A program made the position numbers and the translations under genes. Of a stretch of 64,000 nucleotides of DNA, positions 21,483 through 30,179 are shown piece by piece (positions within the stretch are counted from its first letter, which is position 1; every line of letters begins with the position of its first letter). The notes under the pieces are model-generated. The model made no database searches and was not told the DNA's origin. It saw only the letters and a program-made list of their open reading frames with translations. Source of the stretch: Pseudomonas sp. R76 (GTDB taxonomy: Bacteria > Pseudomonadota > Gammaproteobacteria > Pseudomonadales > Pseudomonadaceae); NCBI RefSeq assembly GCF_009834565.1, contig NZ_CP019428.1:1240001-1304000 (forward strand), in the 5' to 3' direction.

Positions 21483-24400
21483 TTAGTGTGTGGTCGCCAG
21501 CGCCAGCGCTGGTTTGGGCCTGTGGAAAAACTTCTCAAGGTACAAGTATATGACCGGTGTGGTGAACAGCGTCAGCGCCTGGCTCACCAGCAAGCCGCCC
21601 ACCACTGCGATACCCAGCGGCTGGCGCAGTTCCGCACCGGGGCCGGAGCCCAGCATCAGCGGCACGGCGCCGAGCAAGGCGGCGAGGGTGGTCATGATGA
21701 TCGGCCGGAACCGCGTGACACAGGCTTCATAAATCGCCTCCTCGGGCGGCAGCCCACGCACGCGCTGGGCGTCCAGGGCGAAGTCGATCATCAGGATGCC
21801 GTTTTTCTTGACGATACCAATCAGCAGCACCAGCCCGATCAAGGCCATGATCGAAAAGTCCTGGCCCAGCAGCCACAGCATGATCAGCGCGCCCAAGCCC
21901 GCCGAAGGCAAGGTCGAGATGATCGTCAGCGGGTGCACAAAGCTCTCATACAGCACACCCAGGATAATGTAGACCGCCACCAGCGCCGCGAGGATCAGCC
22001 ATGGCTGGCTGGCCAGCGAACTCTGGAACGCCTGGGCCGCGCCCTGGAACGTGCCGATCATGGTCGCCGGCATGCCGATTTCGTTCTTGGCCTGGTTGAG
22101 CATGATCACGGCATCGCCCAACGCCACGCCGGGCGCCAGGTTGAAGGACAGGTTGGCGGCCGGGAACATACCGTCATGGCTGATCGACAACGGCCCTACG
22201 GTCGGCGGGTCGACCTTGGCCAGCGCCGACAGCGGCACCATCTCATTGGTCAGCGGCGAGCGCAGGTAGAAATAGTTGAGGCTTTCGGCCTTGCCGCGCT
22301 GCTGGCTGTCGAGTTCCAGCACCACTTGGTACTGGTTGATCTCGGTCTGGAACTCGTTGATCTGGCGCTGGCCGAAGGCGTCGTACAGCGCCTGGTCGAC
22401 ATCGGTGGCGGTCAGGCCGAAGCGCGCGGCGGCCTGGCGGTCGATGCTGATGTGGGTGATGCTGCCGCCCAGTTGCAGGTCGTTGGACAGGTCACGGAAC
22501 GCCGGGTTGGCGCGCAGTTTTTCGGTGAGGCGTTGGGTCCAGGTATTCAGCGTCGGGCCGTCGTTGCTCTTGAGCACATATTGATACTGGGCGCGGCTCG
22601 GGCCGGAGCTGAGGTTGATGTCCTGGCCGGCGCGCAGGTACAGCACGATGCCCGGCACCTTGGCCAGTTTGGGGCGGATGCGATCAATGAACTGGCTGGC
22701 GGACACGTCGCGGTCACCGCGGTCTTTCAAGGCGATCCAGAAGCGGCCGTTGGCGATGGTCTGGTTGCTGCCGGTCACGCCAACGGAGTGGGAGAACGCC
22801 TCCACCGCCGGGTCGGCCTTGACGATTTCGGCCAGGGCTTTGTGCTTGGCGACCATGTCCGGGTACGACACGTCGGCAGCCGCTTCGCTGGTGCCGAGCA
22901 CGAAGCCGGTGTCTTGCACCGGGAAGAAACCCTTGGGGATAAATATGTAGCCGACCACAGCCAGGGCCAGGGTCACCATGAAGATCGCCGCCATCGTACG
23001 TTGATGCGCCAGCGCGCGGCGCAGGTTGCGCGCGTAGCCGGCAAGCAGGCGTTCGCTGAAGCCGGGTTTGTCGTGGGCGTGGTGGGTCGGCGCGCGCATG
23101 AACAGCGCGGCCAGGGTCGGTGCGAGTGTCAGCGAAACCACCACCGAAATCAAAATGGTCGAGGTCGCCGTCAACGCGAACTCCTTGAACAGCCGCCCGA
23201 CCACACCGCCCATGAACAGCAGCGGAATAAACGCCGCCACCAGCGAGAAGCTGATGGACACCACGGTGAAGCCGATCTCGCCAGAGCCCTTGATTGCCGC
23301 GTCACGTTTGCTCAGGCCTGCTTCCAGGTGGCGGTGAATGTTCTCCACCACCACAATCGCATCGTCCACCACAAAGCCCACGGCAATCACAATCGCCACC
23401 AGCGTCAGGTTGTTCAGGCTGAAGCCCATCAGGTACATCAAGGCAAAGCTGGCCACCAGCGACACGCCGAGCACGCTGGACACAATCATTGTCGCCGACA
23501 GTTGGCGCAGGAACAGTGCCATCACCGCCACCACCAGCAGGATCGCGATCAGCAGCGTGACTTCCACTTCATGCAAGGACGCGCGAATCGTCTTGGTGCG
23601 GTCGGTCAATACGCTGACCTGCACCGAGGCTGGCAGCATGCCTTCCAGGCGCGGCAGTTCGGCTTGAATGCGGTCCACGGTCTCGACGATGTTGGCGCCG
23701 GGCTGGCGCGAGATCACCAGGTTCACCCCAGGCGTATCGCCGGACCAGGCCTGCACGTAGGCGTTTTCCGAACCGTTGATGACTTTGGCGATGTCGCGCA
23801 GCTGAACCGGCGCGCCGTTCTTGTAGGAAACGATCAATTGGCCGTATTCATCCGGGTGAAACAGTTGGTCATTGGTCGACAGGGTCGACACGCTGTTCTC
23901 GCCGTAAATCGCGCCCTTGGCCAGGTTCAAGCTGGACTGCTGGATGGCCACGCGCACGTCGGCGAGGGTCAGGCCAATGGCCGCGAGCTTGTCAGGTGAG
24001 GCTTGCACGCGAATCGCCGGTCGCTGTTGGCCGGTGATGTTGATCTGGCCGACGCCGTCGATCTGGCTGATCTGGCGGGCCAGCAGGGTTTCCACGTAGT
24101 CGCTCAGCTCGGTGCTGGGCATGCTGTCGGAGCTGACGCTGAGGATCAGCACCGGGCTGTCCGCCGGGTTGACCTTCTTCCAGGTCGGCAGGCTGGGCAT
24201 ATCGCTGGGCAGCTTGCCGGACGCGGTGTTGATCGCCGCCTGCACTTCCTGCGCGGCGGTGTCGATGCTTTTGTTCAGGGTGAATTGCAAGGTCAGCAGG
24301 CTTGAGCCCAAGGCGCTGCTGGAAGTCATCTGGGTCATGCCGGGGATGGCGCTGAATTGCACCTCCAGCGGCGTTGCCACCGACGACGCCATGGTGTCCG

Positions 24401-24578
24401 GGCTGGCGCCGGGCAATTGCGCGGTGACCTGGATCGTCGGAAATTCCGCTTCCGGCAGTGGCGCAATGGCCAGGCTCGGGAAGGCAATAACCCCCAGCAG
24501 CACCAAGGCGAACGTCAGCAGCAGGGTGGCGACCGGGTGGTCGACGCACCAGGCGGACGGCGAGCGGCTGCCGCTCAT
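21483..24578 (-). CDS. RND efflux pump inner-membrane transporter (HAE1/MdtC-like)
   Basis: Proton-driven RND exporter, 1031 residues, with the usual two halves: helix 1 near residues 12-30, a large periplasmic loop, helices 2-6, a second loop and helices 8-12. The proton-relay helix 4 reads GFVVDDAIVVVENIHRH, with the Asp pair typical of multidrug (HAE1) pumps rather than the single-Asp motif of metal pumps, and helix 10 has LLIGIVKKNGILMIDFA with the relay Lys. The start overlaps the adaptor stop by four bases. No outer-membrane channel is encoded in this operon. MdtC/MuxC-like is the best description; the substrate is unknown. Confidence 0.92.
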   Translation of the reverse strand: MSGSRSPSAWCVDHPVATLLLTFALVLLGVIAFPSLAIAPLPEAEFPTIQVTAQLPGASPDTMASSVATPLEVQFSAIPGMTQMTSSSALGSSLLTLQFTLNKSIDTAAQEVQAAINTASGKLPSDMPSLPTWKKVNPADSPVLILSVSSDSMPSTELSDYVETLLARQISQIDGVGQINITGQQRPAIRVQASPDKLAAIGLTLADVRVAIQQSSLNLAKGAIYGENSVSTLSTNDQLFHPDEYGQLIVSYKNGAPVQLRDIAKVINGSENAYVQAWSGDTPGVNLVISRQPGANIVETVDRIQAELPRLEGMLPASVQVSVLTDRTKTIRASLHEVEVTLLIAILLVVAVMALFLRQLSATMIVSSVLGVSLVASFALMYLMGFSLNNLTLVAIVIAVGFVVDDAIVVVENIHRHLEAGLSKRDAAIKGSGEIGFTVVSISFSLVAAFIPLLFMGGVVGRLFKEFALTATSTILISVVVSLTLAPTLAALFMRAPTHHAHDKPGFSERLLAGYARNLRRALAHQRTMAAIFMVTLALAVVGYIFIPKGFFPVQDTGFVLGTSEAAADVSYPDMVAKHKALAEIVKADPAVEAFSHSVGVTGSNQTIANGRFWIALKDRGDRDVSASQFIDRIRPKLAKVPGIVLYLRAGQDINLSSGPSRAQYQYVLKSNDGPTLNTWTQRLTEKLRANPAFRDLSNDLQLGGSITHISIDRQAAARFGLTATDVDQALYDAFGQRQINEFQTEINQYQVVLELDSQQRGKAESLNYFYLRSPLTNEMVPLSALAKVDPPTVGPLSISHDGMFPAANLSFNLAPGVALGDAVIMLNQAKNEIGMPATMIGTFQGAAQAFQSSLASQPWLILAALVAVYIILGVLYESFVHPLTIISTLPSAGLGALIMLWLLGQDFSIMALIGLVLLIGIVKKNGILMIDFALDAQRVRGLPPEEAIYEACVTRFRPIIMTTLAALLGAVPLMLGSGPGAELRQPLGIAVVGGLLVSQALTLFTTPVIYLYLEKFFHRPKPALALATTH

Positions 24579-25741
24579 GGCTGCACCTTGGCGTCGACGG
24601 TCTGGATGACTTGTGGCGGTTCCTTGAGCACGTCTACCTGCGCACCGGCCTTGAGCCGCGACTGGCCATCGCTGACCAGCACATCACCGGCTTGCACGCC
24701 CTTGATGATGTTCACGTCGCTGTCCTGATAGGCGACTTGCACCGGCACGATCTCGACCTTGTCACCTTTGACCCGATACACAAAATGCGAGTCGAGGCCG
24801 CGTTGCACCACGGTCGGTGGCACCACCAGGGCGTTTTTGTCGAGGGCGGTCTGGATCTTGATGGTCACCAGTTGGCCCGGCCACAGGCGCTGCGAGGCAT
24901 TCTTGAACTCGGCCTTGGCGCGCAGGGTGCCGGTGGTGGAACTGATCTGGTTGTCGATCAGGCTCAGGTGGCCTTCACCGAGCAAATCGCCGGTCTGGCC
25001 GTCGGTGTCGGCGCCCATATAGGCATCGACGCTGGCCTGGGTCGGCGCGGCGATCAGGCCTTGCAGGGTCGGCAGCATCTGTTGCGGCAAGGAGAACTCG
25101 ACGGCAATCGGATCGATCTGAGTGACCGAGAACAAGCCTTGGGTATCACTCATGCGCAGGAAGTTGCCTTCATCCACCGTGCGAATGCCGACGCGGCCTG
25201 TGACTGGAGAGCGAATCTGGGTGTAGGAAAGCTGAACCTGGGCCGAGTCGATCGCCGCCTGATTGCCCTGCGCCGTGGCTTTGAGTTGGTTGACCAGGGC
25301 TTGTTGCTGATCGTAAGTCTGCTTCGACACGCCGTCGTCGATGCTCAATTCCTTGTAGCGCTTGAGGTTCACCAGTGCCACTTGCAGTTGCGCCTGGCTT
25401 TCGCCCAGTTGTGCCCTGGCCTGGTCGAGGCTGGCGCGGATCGAGCGGTCATCGATGGTGGCCAGCAGGTCGCCGGTCTTGACCAGTTGGCCTTCCTTGA
25501 CCAGCAACTTGGTGAGAATGCCGTCGATTTGCGGGCGGATCACCACACTGTGCAACGACAGCACCGAGCCGATCCCGCTGACATACCGGGGGATGTCCTG
25601 TTGCGCGACGCTGACGACCCGGACCGGAATCGCGGTCGGCGCCGCCAGTTTGGTCTTGGCGGGCCGGGTCAGTGCCCAGGCTGCAATCGCCACTACCACG
25701 AGGACACCCACGATCAGGGCGGTTTTTCGTTGAATGTGCAT
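24575..25741 (-). CDS. RND efflux periplasmic adaptor (MFP)
   Basis: Membrane-fusion protein linking the RND transporter to an outer-membrane channel. 388 residues: an N-terminal membrane anchor or signal (ALIVGVLVVVAIAAWAL), the lipoyl half-motifs PQIDGILTKLLVKEGQLV and IRSPVTGRVGIRTVDEGN, an alpha-hairpin of about 80 residues between them, and beta-barrel and membrane-proximal domains (QRLWPGQLVTIKI). It resembles MdtA-type adaptors. It is the first gene of the operon adaptor-transporter-regulator-kinase. Its ribosome site is weak. Confidence 0.92.
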   Translation of the reverse strand: MHIQRKTALIVGVLVVVAIAAWALTRPAKTKLAAPTAIPVRVVSVAQQDIPRYVSGIGSVLSLHSVVIRPQIDGILTKLLVKEGQLVKTGDLLATIDDRSIRASLDQARAQLGESQAQLQVALVNLKRYKELSIDDGVSKQTYDQQQALVNQLKATAQGNQAAIDSAQVQLSYTQIRSPVTGRVGIRTVDEGNFLRMSDTQGLFSVTQIDPIAVEFSLPQQMLPTLQGLIAAPTQASVDAYMGADTDGQTGDLLGEGHLSLIDNQISSTTGTLRAKAEFKNASQRLWPGQLVTIKIQTALDKNALVVPPTVVQRGLDSHFVYRVKGDKVEIVPVQVAYQDSDVNIIKGVQAGDVLVSDGQSRLKAGAQVDVLKEPPQVIQTVDAKVQP

Positions 25742-25820
25742 GGGGTGAGGCGCCGGGGCAAAGGGTTGGGAGGATGAAGGTCTTTATAGCCCGCCAATCC
25801 GGTCAGCACGGTGACTGCTA

Positions 25821-25838
25821 ACTGACGGCGCTGTCAGT
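25821..25838. promoter_or_regulatory. candidate operator upstream of the RND operon
   Basis: A perfect inverted repeat, ACTGAC-GGCGCT-GTCAGT, lies 80 bases upstream of the adaptor start on its 5' side. CopR-type regulators bind such short dyads, so it could be the autoregulatory site of the operon's own response regulator. The assignment is inference. Confidence 0.4.
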
Positions 25839-25954
25839 AAAGTCCGACCATTCGTACTGGCGGTGGTTAAAGATCCGAAGCGCGCAGGTATACTGCGCGC
25901 CAGTGGGGCCCGCAAGCCGGCCCCGCCTCATTATTTGCACGCCCCGGAGCTTCC

Positions 25955-26188
25955 ATGACTTCCCCGACACAACCCCCTGTTGAAGTGGCCGACCTCGTCG
26001 ATCCGGCCGGCGCTGACAGCGTTGAAAAAGCCGAGATCCCAGCGTTCAAGTTTCCGTTCAAGCCGGGTGAGTTGGCCGGGGCCAAGAATGCCGCCCAGCC
26101 TTGGTACAAAAACGGCGCCAAAAACGGCCACACCAAGTCGCCAGGCATGGCGCCACCAGGCACTCGCCGCTCCATGGGTAAACGCTGA
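25955..26188 (+). CDS. small Pro/Lys-rich protein of unknown function
   Basis: 77-residue open frame with a GGAG ribosome site nine bases before the ATG. The product has no signal peptide or membrane segment. It is acidic at the N-terminus (VEVADLVDPAGADSVEKAE) and basic at the C-terminus (GHTKSPGMAPPGTRRSMGKR), with a central FKFPFKPGELAGAKN. I do not recognise a domain, though it looks like the small conserved hypothetical proteins common in fluorescent pseudomonads. The opposite strand is also open here but has a poor start and composition. It stands alone between the divergent RND operon and the solute-binding protein gene. Confidence 0.65.
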   Translation: MTSPTQPPVEVADLVDPAGADSVEKAEIPAFKFPFKPGELAGAKNAAQPWYKNGAKNGHTKSPGMAPPGTRRSMGKR

Positions 26189-26358
26189 GAATAATGATGC
26201 GCAGACTGTGGCGGTGTTTGCCTACAGGGTCTGCTGAACTTTCTGATTGAAGGCCCGTGACCGTTTCTTGAAAGCTTGTGCAGCCTCTGCTCAGCCCCGA
26301 TTGTTCTCACCGGGGCAGGGTGTAATGAGGCTGGTCTTTCCAGAAAAGGACGTCCCCT

Positions 26359-27150
26359 GTGGATTTCATCCGGGTTTTTGTTGTGCCTGCCTTATTGTTC
26401 CTGGCCGCCGCTGTCTGCCTCCCTGCGACAGCTGATGAGCCACGGCGCGACATTCGTTTCGCCGTCGTCGCCCAATTCCCACCCTTTGAAAGTCGCGACC
26501 AGCACGGTCAGTTGGTGGGGTTGAACATTGAACTGGGCAATGCCATTTGCCAGCAGCTCAATACGCGTTGTACCTGGGTCGATCAGGTCCTGGTCGAAAG
26601 TTTTCAAGCCCTTGAAGCCCGTCGATTCGATGCAATCATGGGTATAGCCCCCACCTCAAGACGGCGCCAATGGGTGAGTTTTACCGACAATCTGTATCCG
26701 TTTATCACGCGGCTCGTGGCGCGCAAGGGCTCCGGCCTGGTGCCGACCGTAGCGTCGCTGCGGGGCAAGCGTGTCGGTGTGCTGCTGGGCAGTAACCGGG
26801 AAGCCTTTGCGCGATCAAAGTGGGCGCCTGCGGGCGTGGTCATCAAGAGCTTCTGGCTCAATGACGAACTGGTTCGCAGCCTGGTGGCCGGGCATATCGA
26901 TGCGACGCTGCAAGGCACGGTGGAAATCCGCAAGGCACTGCTCGACACCCCTGCCGGCCAGGATTTCGATTTCCTGGGCCCCGCCGTTTCTGCCGAGCTG
27001 CTGGGCGACGGCGTGGCCATTGCGGTGCGTAAGCCCGATATCGCTTTGCGCAATGATCTTAACCACGCGTTGGAACGACTGAAACAGAGCGGTGAATACC
27101 TGCGCATCGTGCAGCCTTACAACCTTGATGAACCGGTCGTCAGTCCATGA
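26359..27150 (+). CDS. periplasmic solute-binding protein, amino-acid (PBP3) family
   Basis: 263 residues starting at GTG with AAGGA upstream. It has a signal peptide (FVVPALLFLAAAVCLPATA, probable cleavage before DEP) and one bacterial type-3 solute-binding domain: the opening strand IRFAVVAQFPPFES, GLNIELGNAICQQL, the ligand-loop TSRRRQWVSFTDNLYPF with its carboxylate-binding Arg, and the second-lobe GHIDATLQGTVEIR. Amino acids or similar cations are the usual ligands. No permease or ATPase gene is near, so it is an orphan. It closely resembles the N-terminal domain of the fusion protein two genes downstream, which suggests duplication, and an Aer-like chemoreceptor lies between them. Confidence 0.85.
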   Translation: MDFIRVFVVPALLFLAAAVCLPATADEPRRDIRFAVVAQFPPFESRDQHGQLVGLNIELGNAICQQLNTRCTWVDQVLVESFQALEARRFDAIMGIAPTSRRRQWVSFTDNLYPFITRLVARKGSGLVPTVASLRGKRVGVLLGSNREAFARSKWAPAGVVIKSFWLNDELVRSLVAGHIDATLQGTVEIRKALLDTPAGQDFDFLGPAVSAELLGDGVAIAVRKPDIALRNDLNHALERLKQSGEYLRIVQPYNLDEPVVSP

Positions 27151-27257
27151 TGGCCAATTAATTGCTCGGAACATGAGCTGGATCAGTATTTGCCCCATGG
27201 GTGCGCTTAGAGTCGACGCCCTGCCGACTCCTCCAATAATTACGAGCGCGCTTCTCC

Positions 27258-28832
27258 ATGAAGATCAATCTGCCGGTCACCGGTCGAAATGTGGACTTTG
27301 CTCCCGATGCCAACATCCTCTCGACCACCGATCTGACCAGCGCGATTACCTATGCCAACAAGGACTTCATCGACGTTTGCGGCTATAGCCGCGATGAACT
27401 GCTTGGCTCACCGCACAACCTGCTGCGCCACCCCGATATGCCGTCCGCAGCGTTTGCACAGATGTGGCAAACCCTGAAAAGCGGCCGCTCGTGGATGGGC
27501 ATGGTGAAAAATCGCTGCAAGAACGGCGACCACTATTGGGTCAGCGCCTACGCCACACCGGTCACGCGGGACGGGGCGGCGGTGGAGTATCAGTCGGTGC
27601 GCACCAAACCCGATGGGCGCAAGGTGCAGGCGGCGGAACGTGCTTACGCGCAGTTGCGCGCGGGTAAACGTCAAAGGCCGCCGATGCCCGGCATGCGCAT
27701 GAAATTGTCACTGTGGGCCACCGCCACCTGTGCGTTGGCGTGGGCCTTGGGGCTGGGTCTGGCGGCTCATTCGCCGATCTGGCAACTGTTGGCGTTAACG
27801 CTTGGGTGTGCACTGGCGGCGCTCGGGGTCAAAGCGATTGTGCGACCGCTGGGGCAACTCAACCAGCGCGCGCGCCTGATTGCCGACAACCCTTTGAGCC
27901 AGGTGATCTACACCGGTCGCAGCGATGAGTGCGGGCAGATCGAGTTCGCCCTGCAAATGCTCGAAGTCCAAGTGGGCGCCGTGGTGGGGCGCATCGGCGA
28001 TGCGTCCCAACGTTTGGCGGGGCACGCCGCGCGGCTGGTCGAGCACTTGGACAACAGCCACGCCAGCAGCCTGGGCCAGCAGACCCAGACGGATCAGGTG
28101 GCGACGGCGATCCACCAGATGGCCGCCAGCGTGGCGCAAGTGGCCAGCCATGCACTTGAGGCGTCCACGGCGGCGGACCAGGCCGGCAGTGCAACCCGTG
28201 AAGGCCATCAGCGCGTCGATGAAAGCCGTGATGCGGTGTTGCGCCTGGCCCAGGAGTTGGCGCGCGCCACCGCAGTCATTCAGCAGTTGGAAAGCCACAG
28301 CGGCGAAATCAGTGGCGTGCTGGAAGTGATCCGCACGATTGCCGAGCAAACTAACCTGCTGGCCCTGAATGCCGCCATCGAGGCCGCTCGCGCCGGCGAG
28401 CAGGGCCGTGGCTTTGCGGTGGTTGCCGATGAGGTGCGCGGCCTGGCCCAGCGCACGCAGCAATCGACCAATGAGATCCAGCGCATGATCAGCACCCTGC
28501 AAGGCGGCGCCCGCGATGCGGTGCAAGCCATGGCGCACAGCAGCGAGCATGTCGATGCGAGCGTTGCACAGGCACAGCAGGCTGCGCTCGCGCTGGATGG
28601 CATCAGCCGGCGCGTCAGCCAGATTACATCGATGAGTCAGCAGATTGCCGCGGCGGTGGAGGAACAAAGCGCGGTGAGCGAGGACATTAATCGCAATGTC
28701 GTCGGCATTCGTAATGCCGGCGAAGCCACCGTCAGCGCGGGGCAGCAAAGCCAGCTCAGCTCGGCCAATGTGGCCGCGCTGGCGGAGGATTTGCGCCTGT
28801 TGGCGCAAGAATTCTGGGGCCACCGGCGCTAG
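27258..28832 (+). CDS. Aer-like PAS-domain chemoreceptor
   Basis: Methyl-accepting chemotaxis-type receptor, 524 residues. The N-terminal cytoplasmic PAS domain has the Aer pattern ([45 protein letters not shown]). Two closely spaced membrane helices (about 146-195) follow with almost no periplasmic loop, then a HAMP-like region and the signalling domain with the hairpin tip [20 protein letters not shown]. Aer proteins sense redox or energy state through FAD in the PAS domain. It has no room for periplasmic ligand binding, so a direct link with the flanking solute-binding proteins would need another mechanism. The ribosome site is weak. Confidence 0.88.
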   Translation: MKINLPVTGRNVDFAPDANILSTTDLTSAITYANKDFIDVCGYSRDELLGSPHNLLRHPDMPSAAFAQMWQTLKSGRSWMGMVKNRCKNGDHYWVSAYATPVTRDGAAVEYQSVRTKPDGRKVQAAERAYAQLRAGKRQRPPMPGMRMKLSLWATATCALAWALGLGLAAHSPIWQLLALTLGCALAALGVKAIVRPLGQLNQRARLIADNPLSQVIYTGRSDECGQIEFALQMLEVQVGAVVGRIGDASQRLAGHAARLVEHLDNSHASSLGQQTQTDQVATAIHQMAASVAQVASHALEASTAADQAGSATREGHQRVDESRDAVLRLAQELARATAVIQQLESHSGEISGVLEVIRTIAEQTNLLALNAAIEAARAGEQGRGFAVVADEVRGLAQRTQQSTNEIQRMISTLQGGARDAVQAMAHSSEHVDASVAQAQQAALALDGISRRVSQITSMSQQIAAAVEEQSAVSEDINRNVVGIRNAGEATVSAGQQSQLSSANVAALAEDLRLLAQEFWGHRR

Positions 28833-28992
28833 GTCGAAAAACGGTCTACTATCACTTTTGGGAATTTTCCTACTCAATAAACAGGCGTGTCGCAGTTATA
28901 GACCAGTCAGTGCTTGTTAGAACGCTGGGGGTGTTTGGGCCATAAGTGATTGAGCCCGAATGCTTCACATCACTTTTGCACAGGACAGGTTT

Positions 28993-30156
28993 ATGACGAC
29001 GGCAATAAGAATGCTGGCACTCGCTTTGATGGTGTTCGCCGGGAGCGGGTGTGCTGTTTCCACCCCTCCCGCCAATTCCTGGAACGAAATACGTTTTGGG
29101 GTCGAGGCGGATGTCCCTCCCTTTGAATACCGCAATGCGCAAGGCGAGCTGGTGGGCTTGGATATTGAGTTGGGTAACGCGCTGTGTGCTGAACTCAACG
29201 CGCGCTGCATATGGGTTGATCAGCCTTATGCAACCAATATTGCGGCGCTCCAGGCCAAGCGTTTCGACGCGATCATGCCGATGACCGCGACGCCGCCACG
29301 GCGTGAAATTGTAGACTTCACCGACCCACTGTACGCCCTTGAAAGCCGCTTGGTCGCCCCCGTGGGTTCCAACCTGCTGCCAGAACCCAACGCGCTAAAA
29401 GGCAAACGCGTGGGCGTTTTGACCGGCACCAGCCGCGCCGCCTATGCAATGGCGCGATGGGCTCCGCAAGGGGTGCAGGTACGCAGTTTCAACCTCAATG
29501 CCGAATTGATCACAAGTTTGCTCGCCGGTGAGTTGGACGCGACCTTGCAAGACACCATCGAAATCCGCGAAGCGTTGCTCAACACCCCTCAGGGCAGGGC
29601 GTTTGCGTTTGCCGGGCCGGCTATCAAGGATGAATTGTTGGGCAGCGGCCCCGCCATTGCTACGCGCAAGACCGATCCTGAGCTGACTGCCGCGCTGAAC
29701 AAAGCGCTGCAGCGGCTGAAGGACAATGGCAAGTACGCGGCCATTACCCAGCCTTATCTGGCACCGGTTTCCGGCAAGCCTGAGCCGGCAGCGATGATAT
29801 TCACCCCGGCAGACGGTGGTTTGCCCTTCTCGGAAACCGTGCAAGTAGGGCAAACCCTCTATGTGTCGGGGCTGCTCGGGCTGGATGAAAACGGCAAGGT
29901 GGTGCGCGGCGGCATTCGCAAAGAGACCGCACAGGCACTTGAGACCCTGCGCGACACGCTGCGCAAACACGGTGTGGGCATGGACCGGGTGGCCAAATGC
30001 TTGGTGATTCTTGCCGACATCAATGAGTTTTCCGCGATGAACCAAGTTTATGCCAGCTACTTCCCTTCGGACCGCCTTCCCACGCGCACGACCTTCGCCG
30101 CCGGCAAGCTGTTAGCCGATGCTCGGATCGAAATCGAGTGCCTGGCCATCCTGTAA
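28993..30156 (+). CDS. fusion lipoprotein: solute-binding domain + RidA-like domain
   Basis: 387 residues from an ATG with AGGACAGG upstream; the frame opens 11 codons earlier. A short signal sequence ends in GSGC, with lipidation possible at Cys20 although the -3 residue is not the usual Leu. Residues 32-256 are a PBP3-type amino-acid-binding domain (IRFGVEADVPPFEYRN, TATPPRREIVDFTDPLY, GELDATLQD). Residues 267-387 are a RidA/YjgF domain (VGQTLYVSGLLGLDENGK...). Aligned to E. coli RidA, catalytic Arg105 matches Arg365 (PTRTTF) and Glu120 matches Glu380 (RIEIE); Tyr17 is replaced by Phe279. RidA normally hydrolyses reactive enamines/imines in the cytosol, so an exported copy joined to a ligand-binding domain is unusual. 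The reading frame is continuous. Function is not established. Confidence 0.85.
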   Translation: MTTAIRMLALALMVFAGSGCAVSTPPANSWNEIRFGVEADVPPFEYRNAQGELVGLDIELGNALCAELNARCIWVDQPYATNIAALQAKRFDAIMPMTATPPRREIVDFTDPLYALESRLVAPVGSNLLPEPNALKGKRVGVLTGTSRAAYAMARWAPQGVQVRSFNLNAELITSLLAGELDATLQDTIEIREALLNTPQGRAFAFAGPAIKDELLGSGPAIATRKTDPELTAALNKALQRLKDNGKYAAITQPYLAPVSGKPEPAAMIFTPADGGLPFSETVQVGQTLYVSGLLGLDENGKVVRGGIRKETAQALETLRDTLRKHGVGMDRVAKCLVILADINEFSAMNQVYASYFPSDRLPTRTTFAAGKLLADARIEIECLAIL

Positions 30157-30160
30157 GCCT

Positions 30161-30179
30161 GCGGGCCTAAGAGGCCCGC
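30161..30179. terminator. GC-rich hairpin between convergent genes
   Basis: GCGGGCC and GGCCCGC form a perfect 7-bp stem with a 5-base loop between the convergent fusion-lipoprotein and YkgJ-type genes, overlapping the latter's stop. Neither strand has a clear T tract, so it may only stabilise 3' ends. Confidence 0.35.

Noticed and set aside
21471..23999. 842-codon plus-strand open frame antisense to the RND transporter
   Set aside because: His/Gln/Arg-rich shadow translation without domains; the minus-strand RND gene is clear over the same span.
25867..26310. 147-codon minus-strand frame opposite the 77-residue gene
   Set aside because: No ribosome site or recognisable pattern; the plus-strand frame has a good ribosome site and more protein-like composition.
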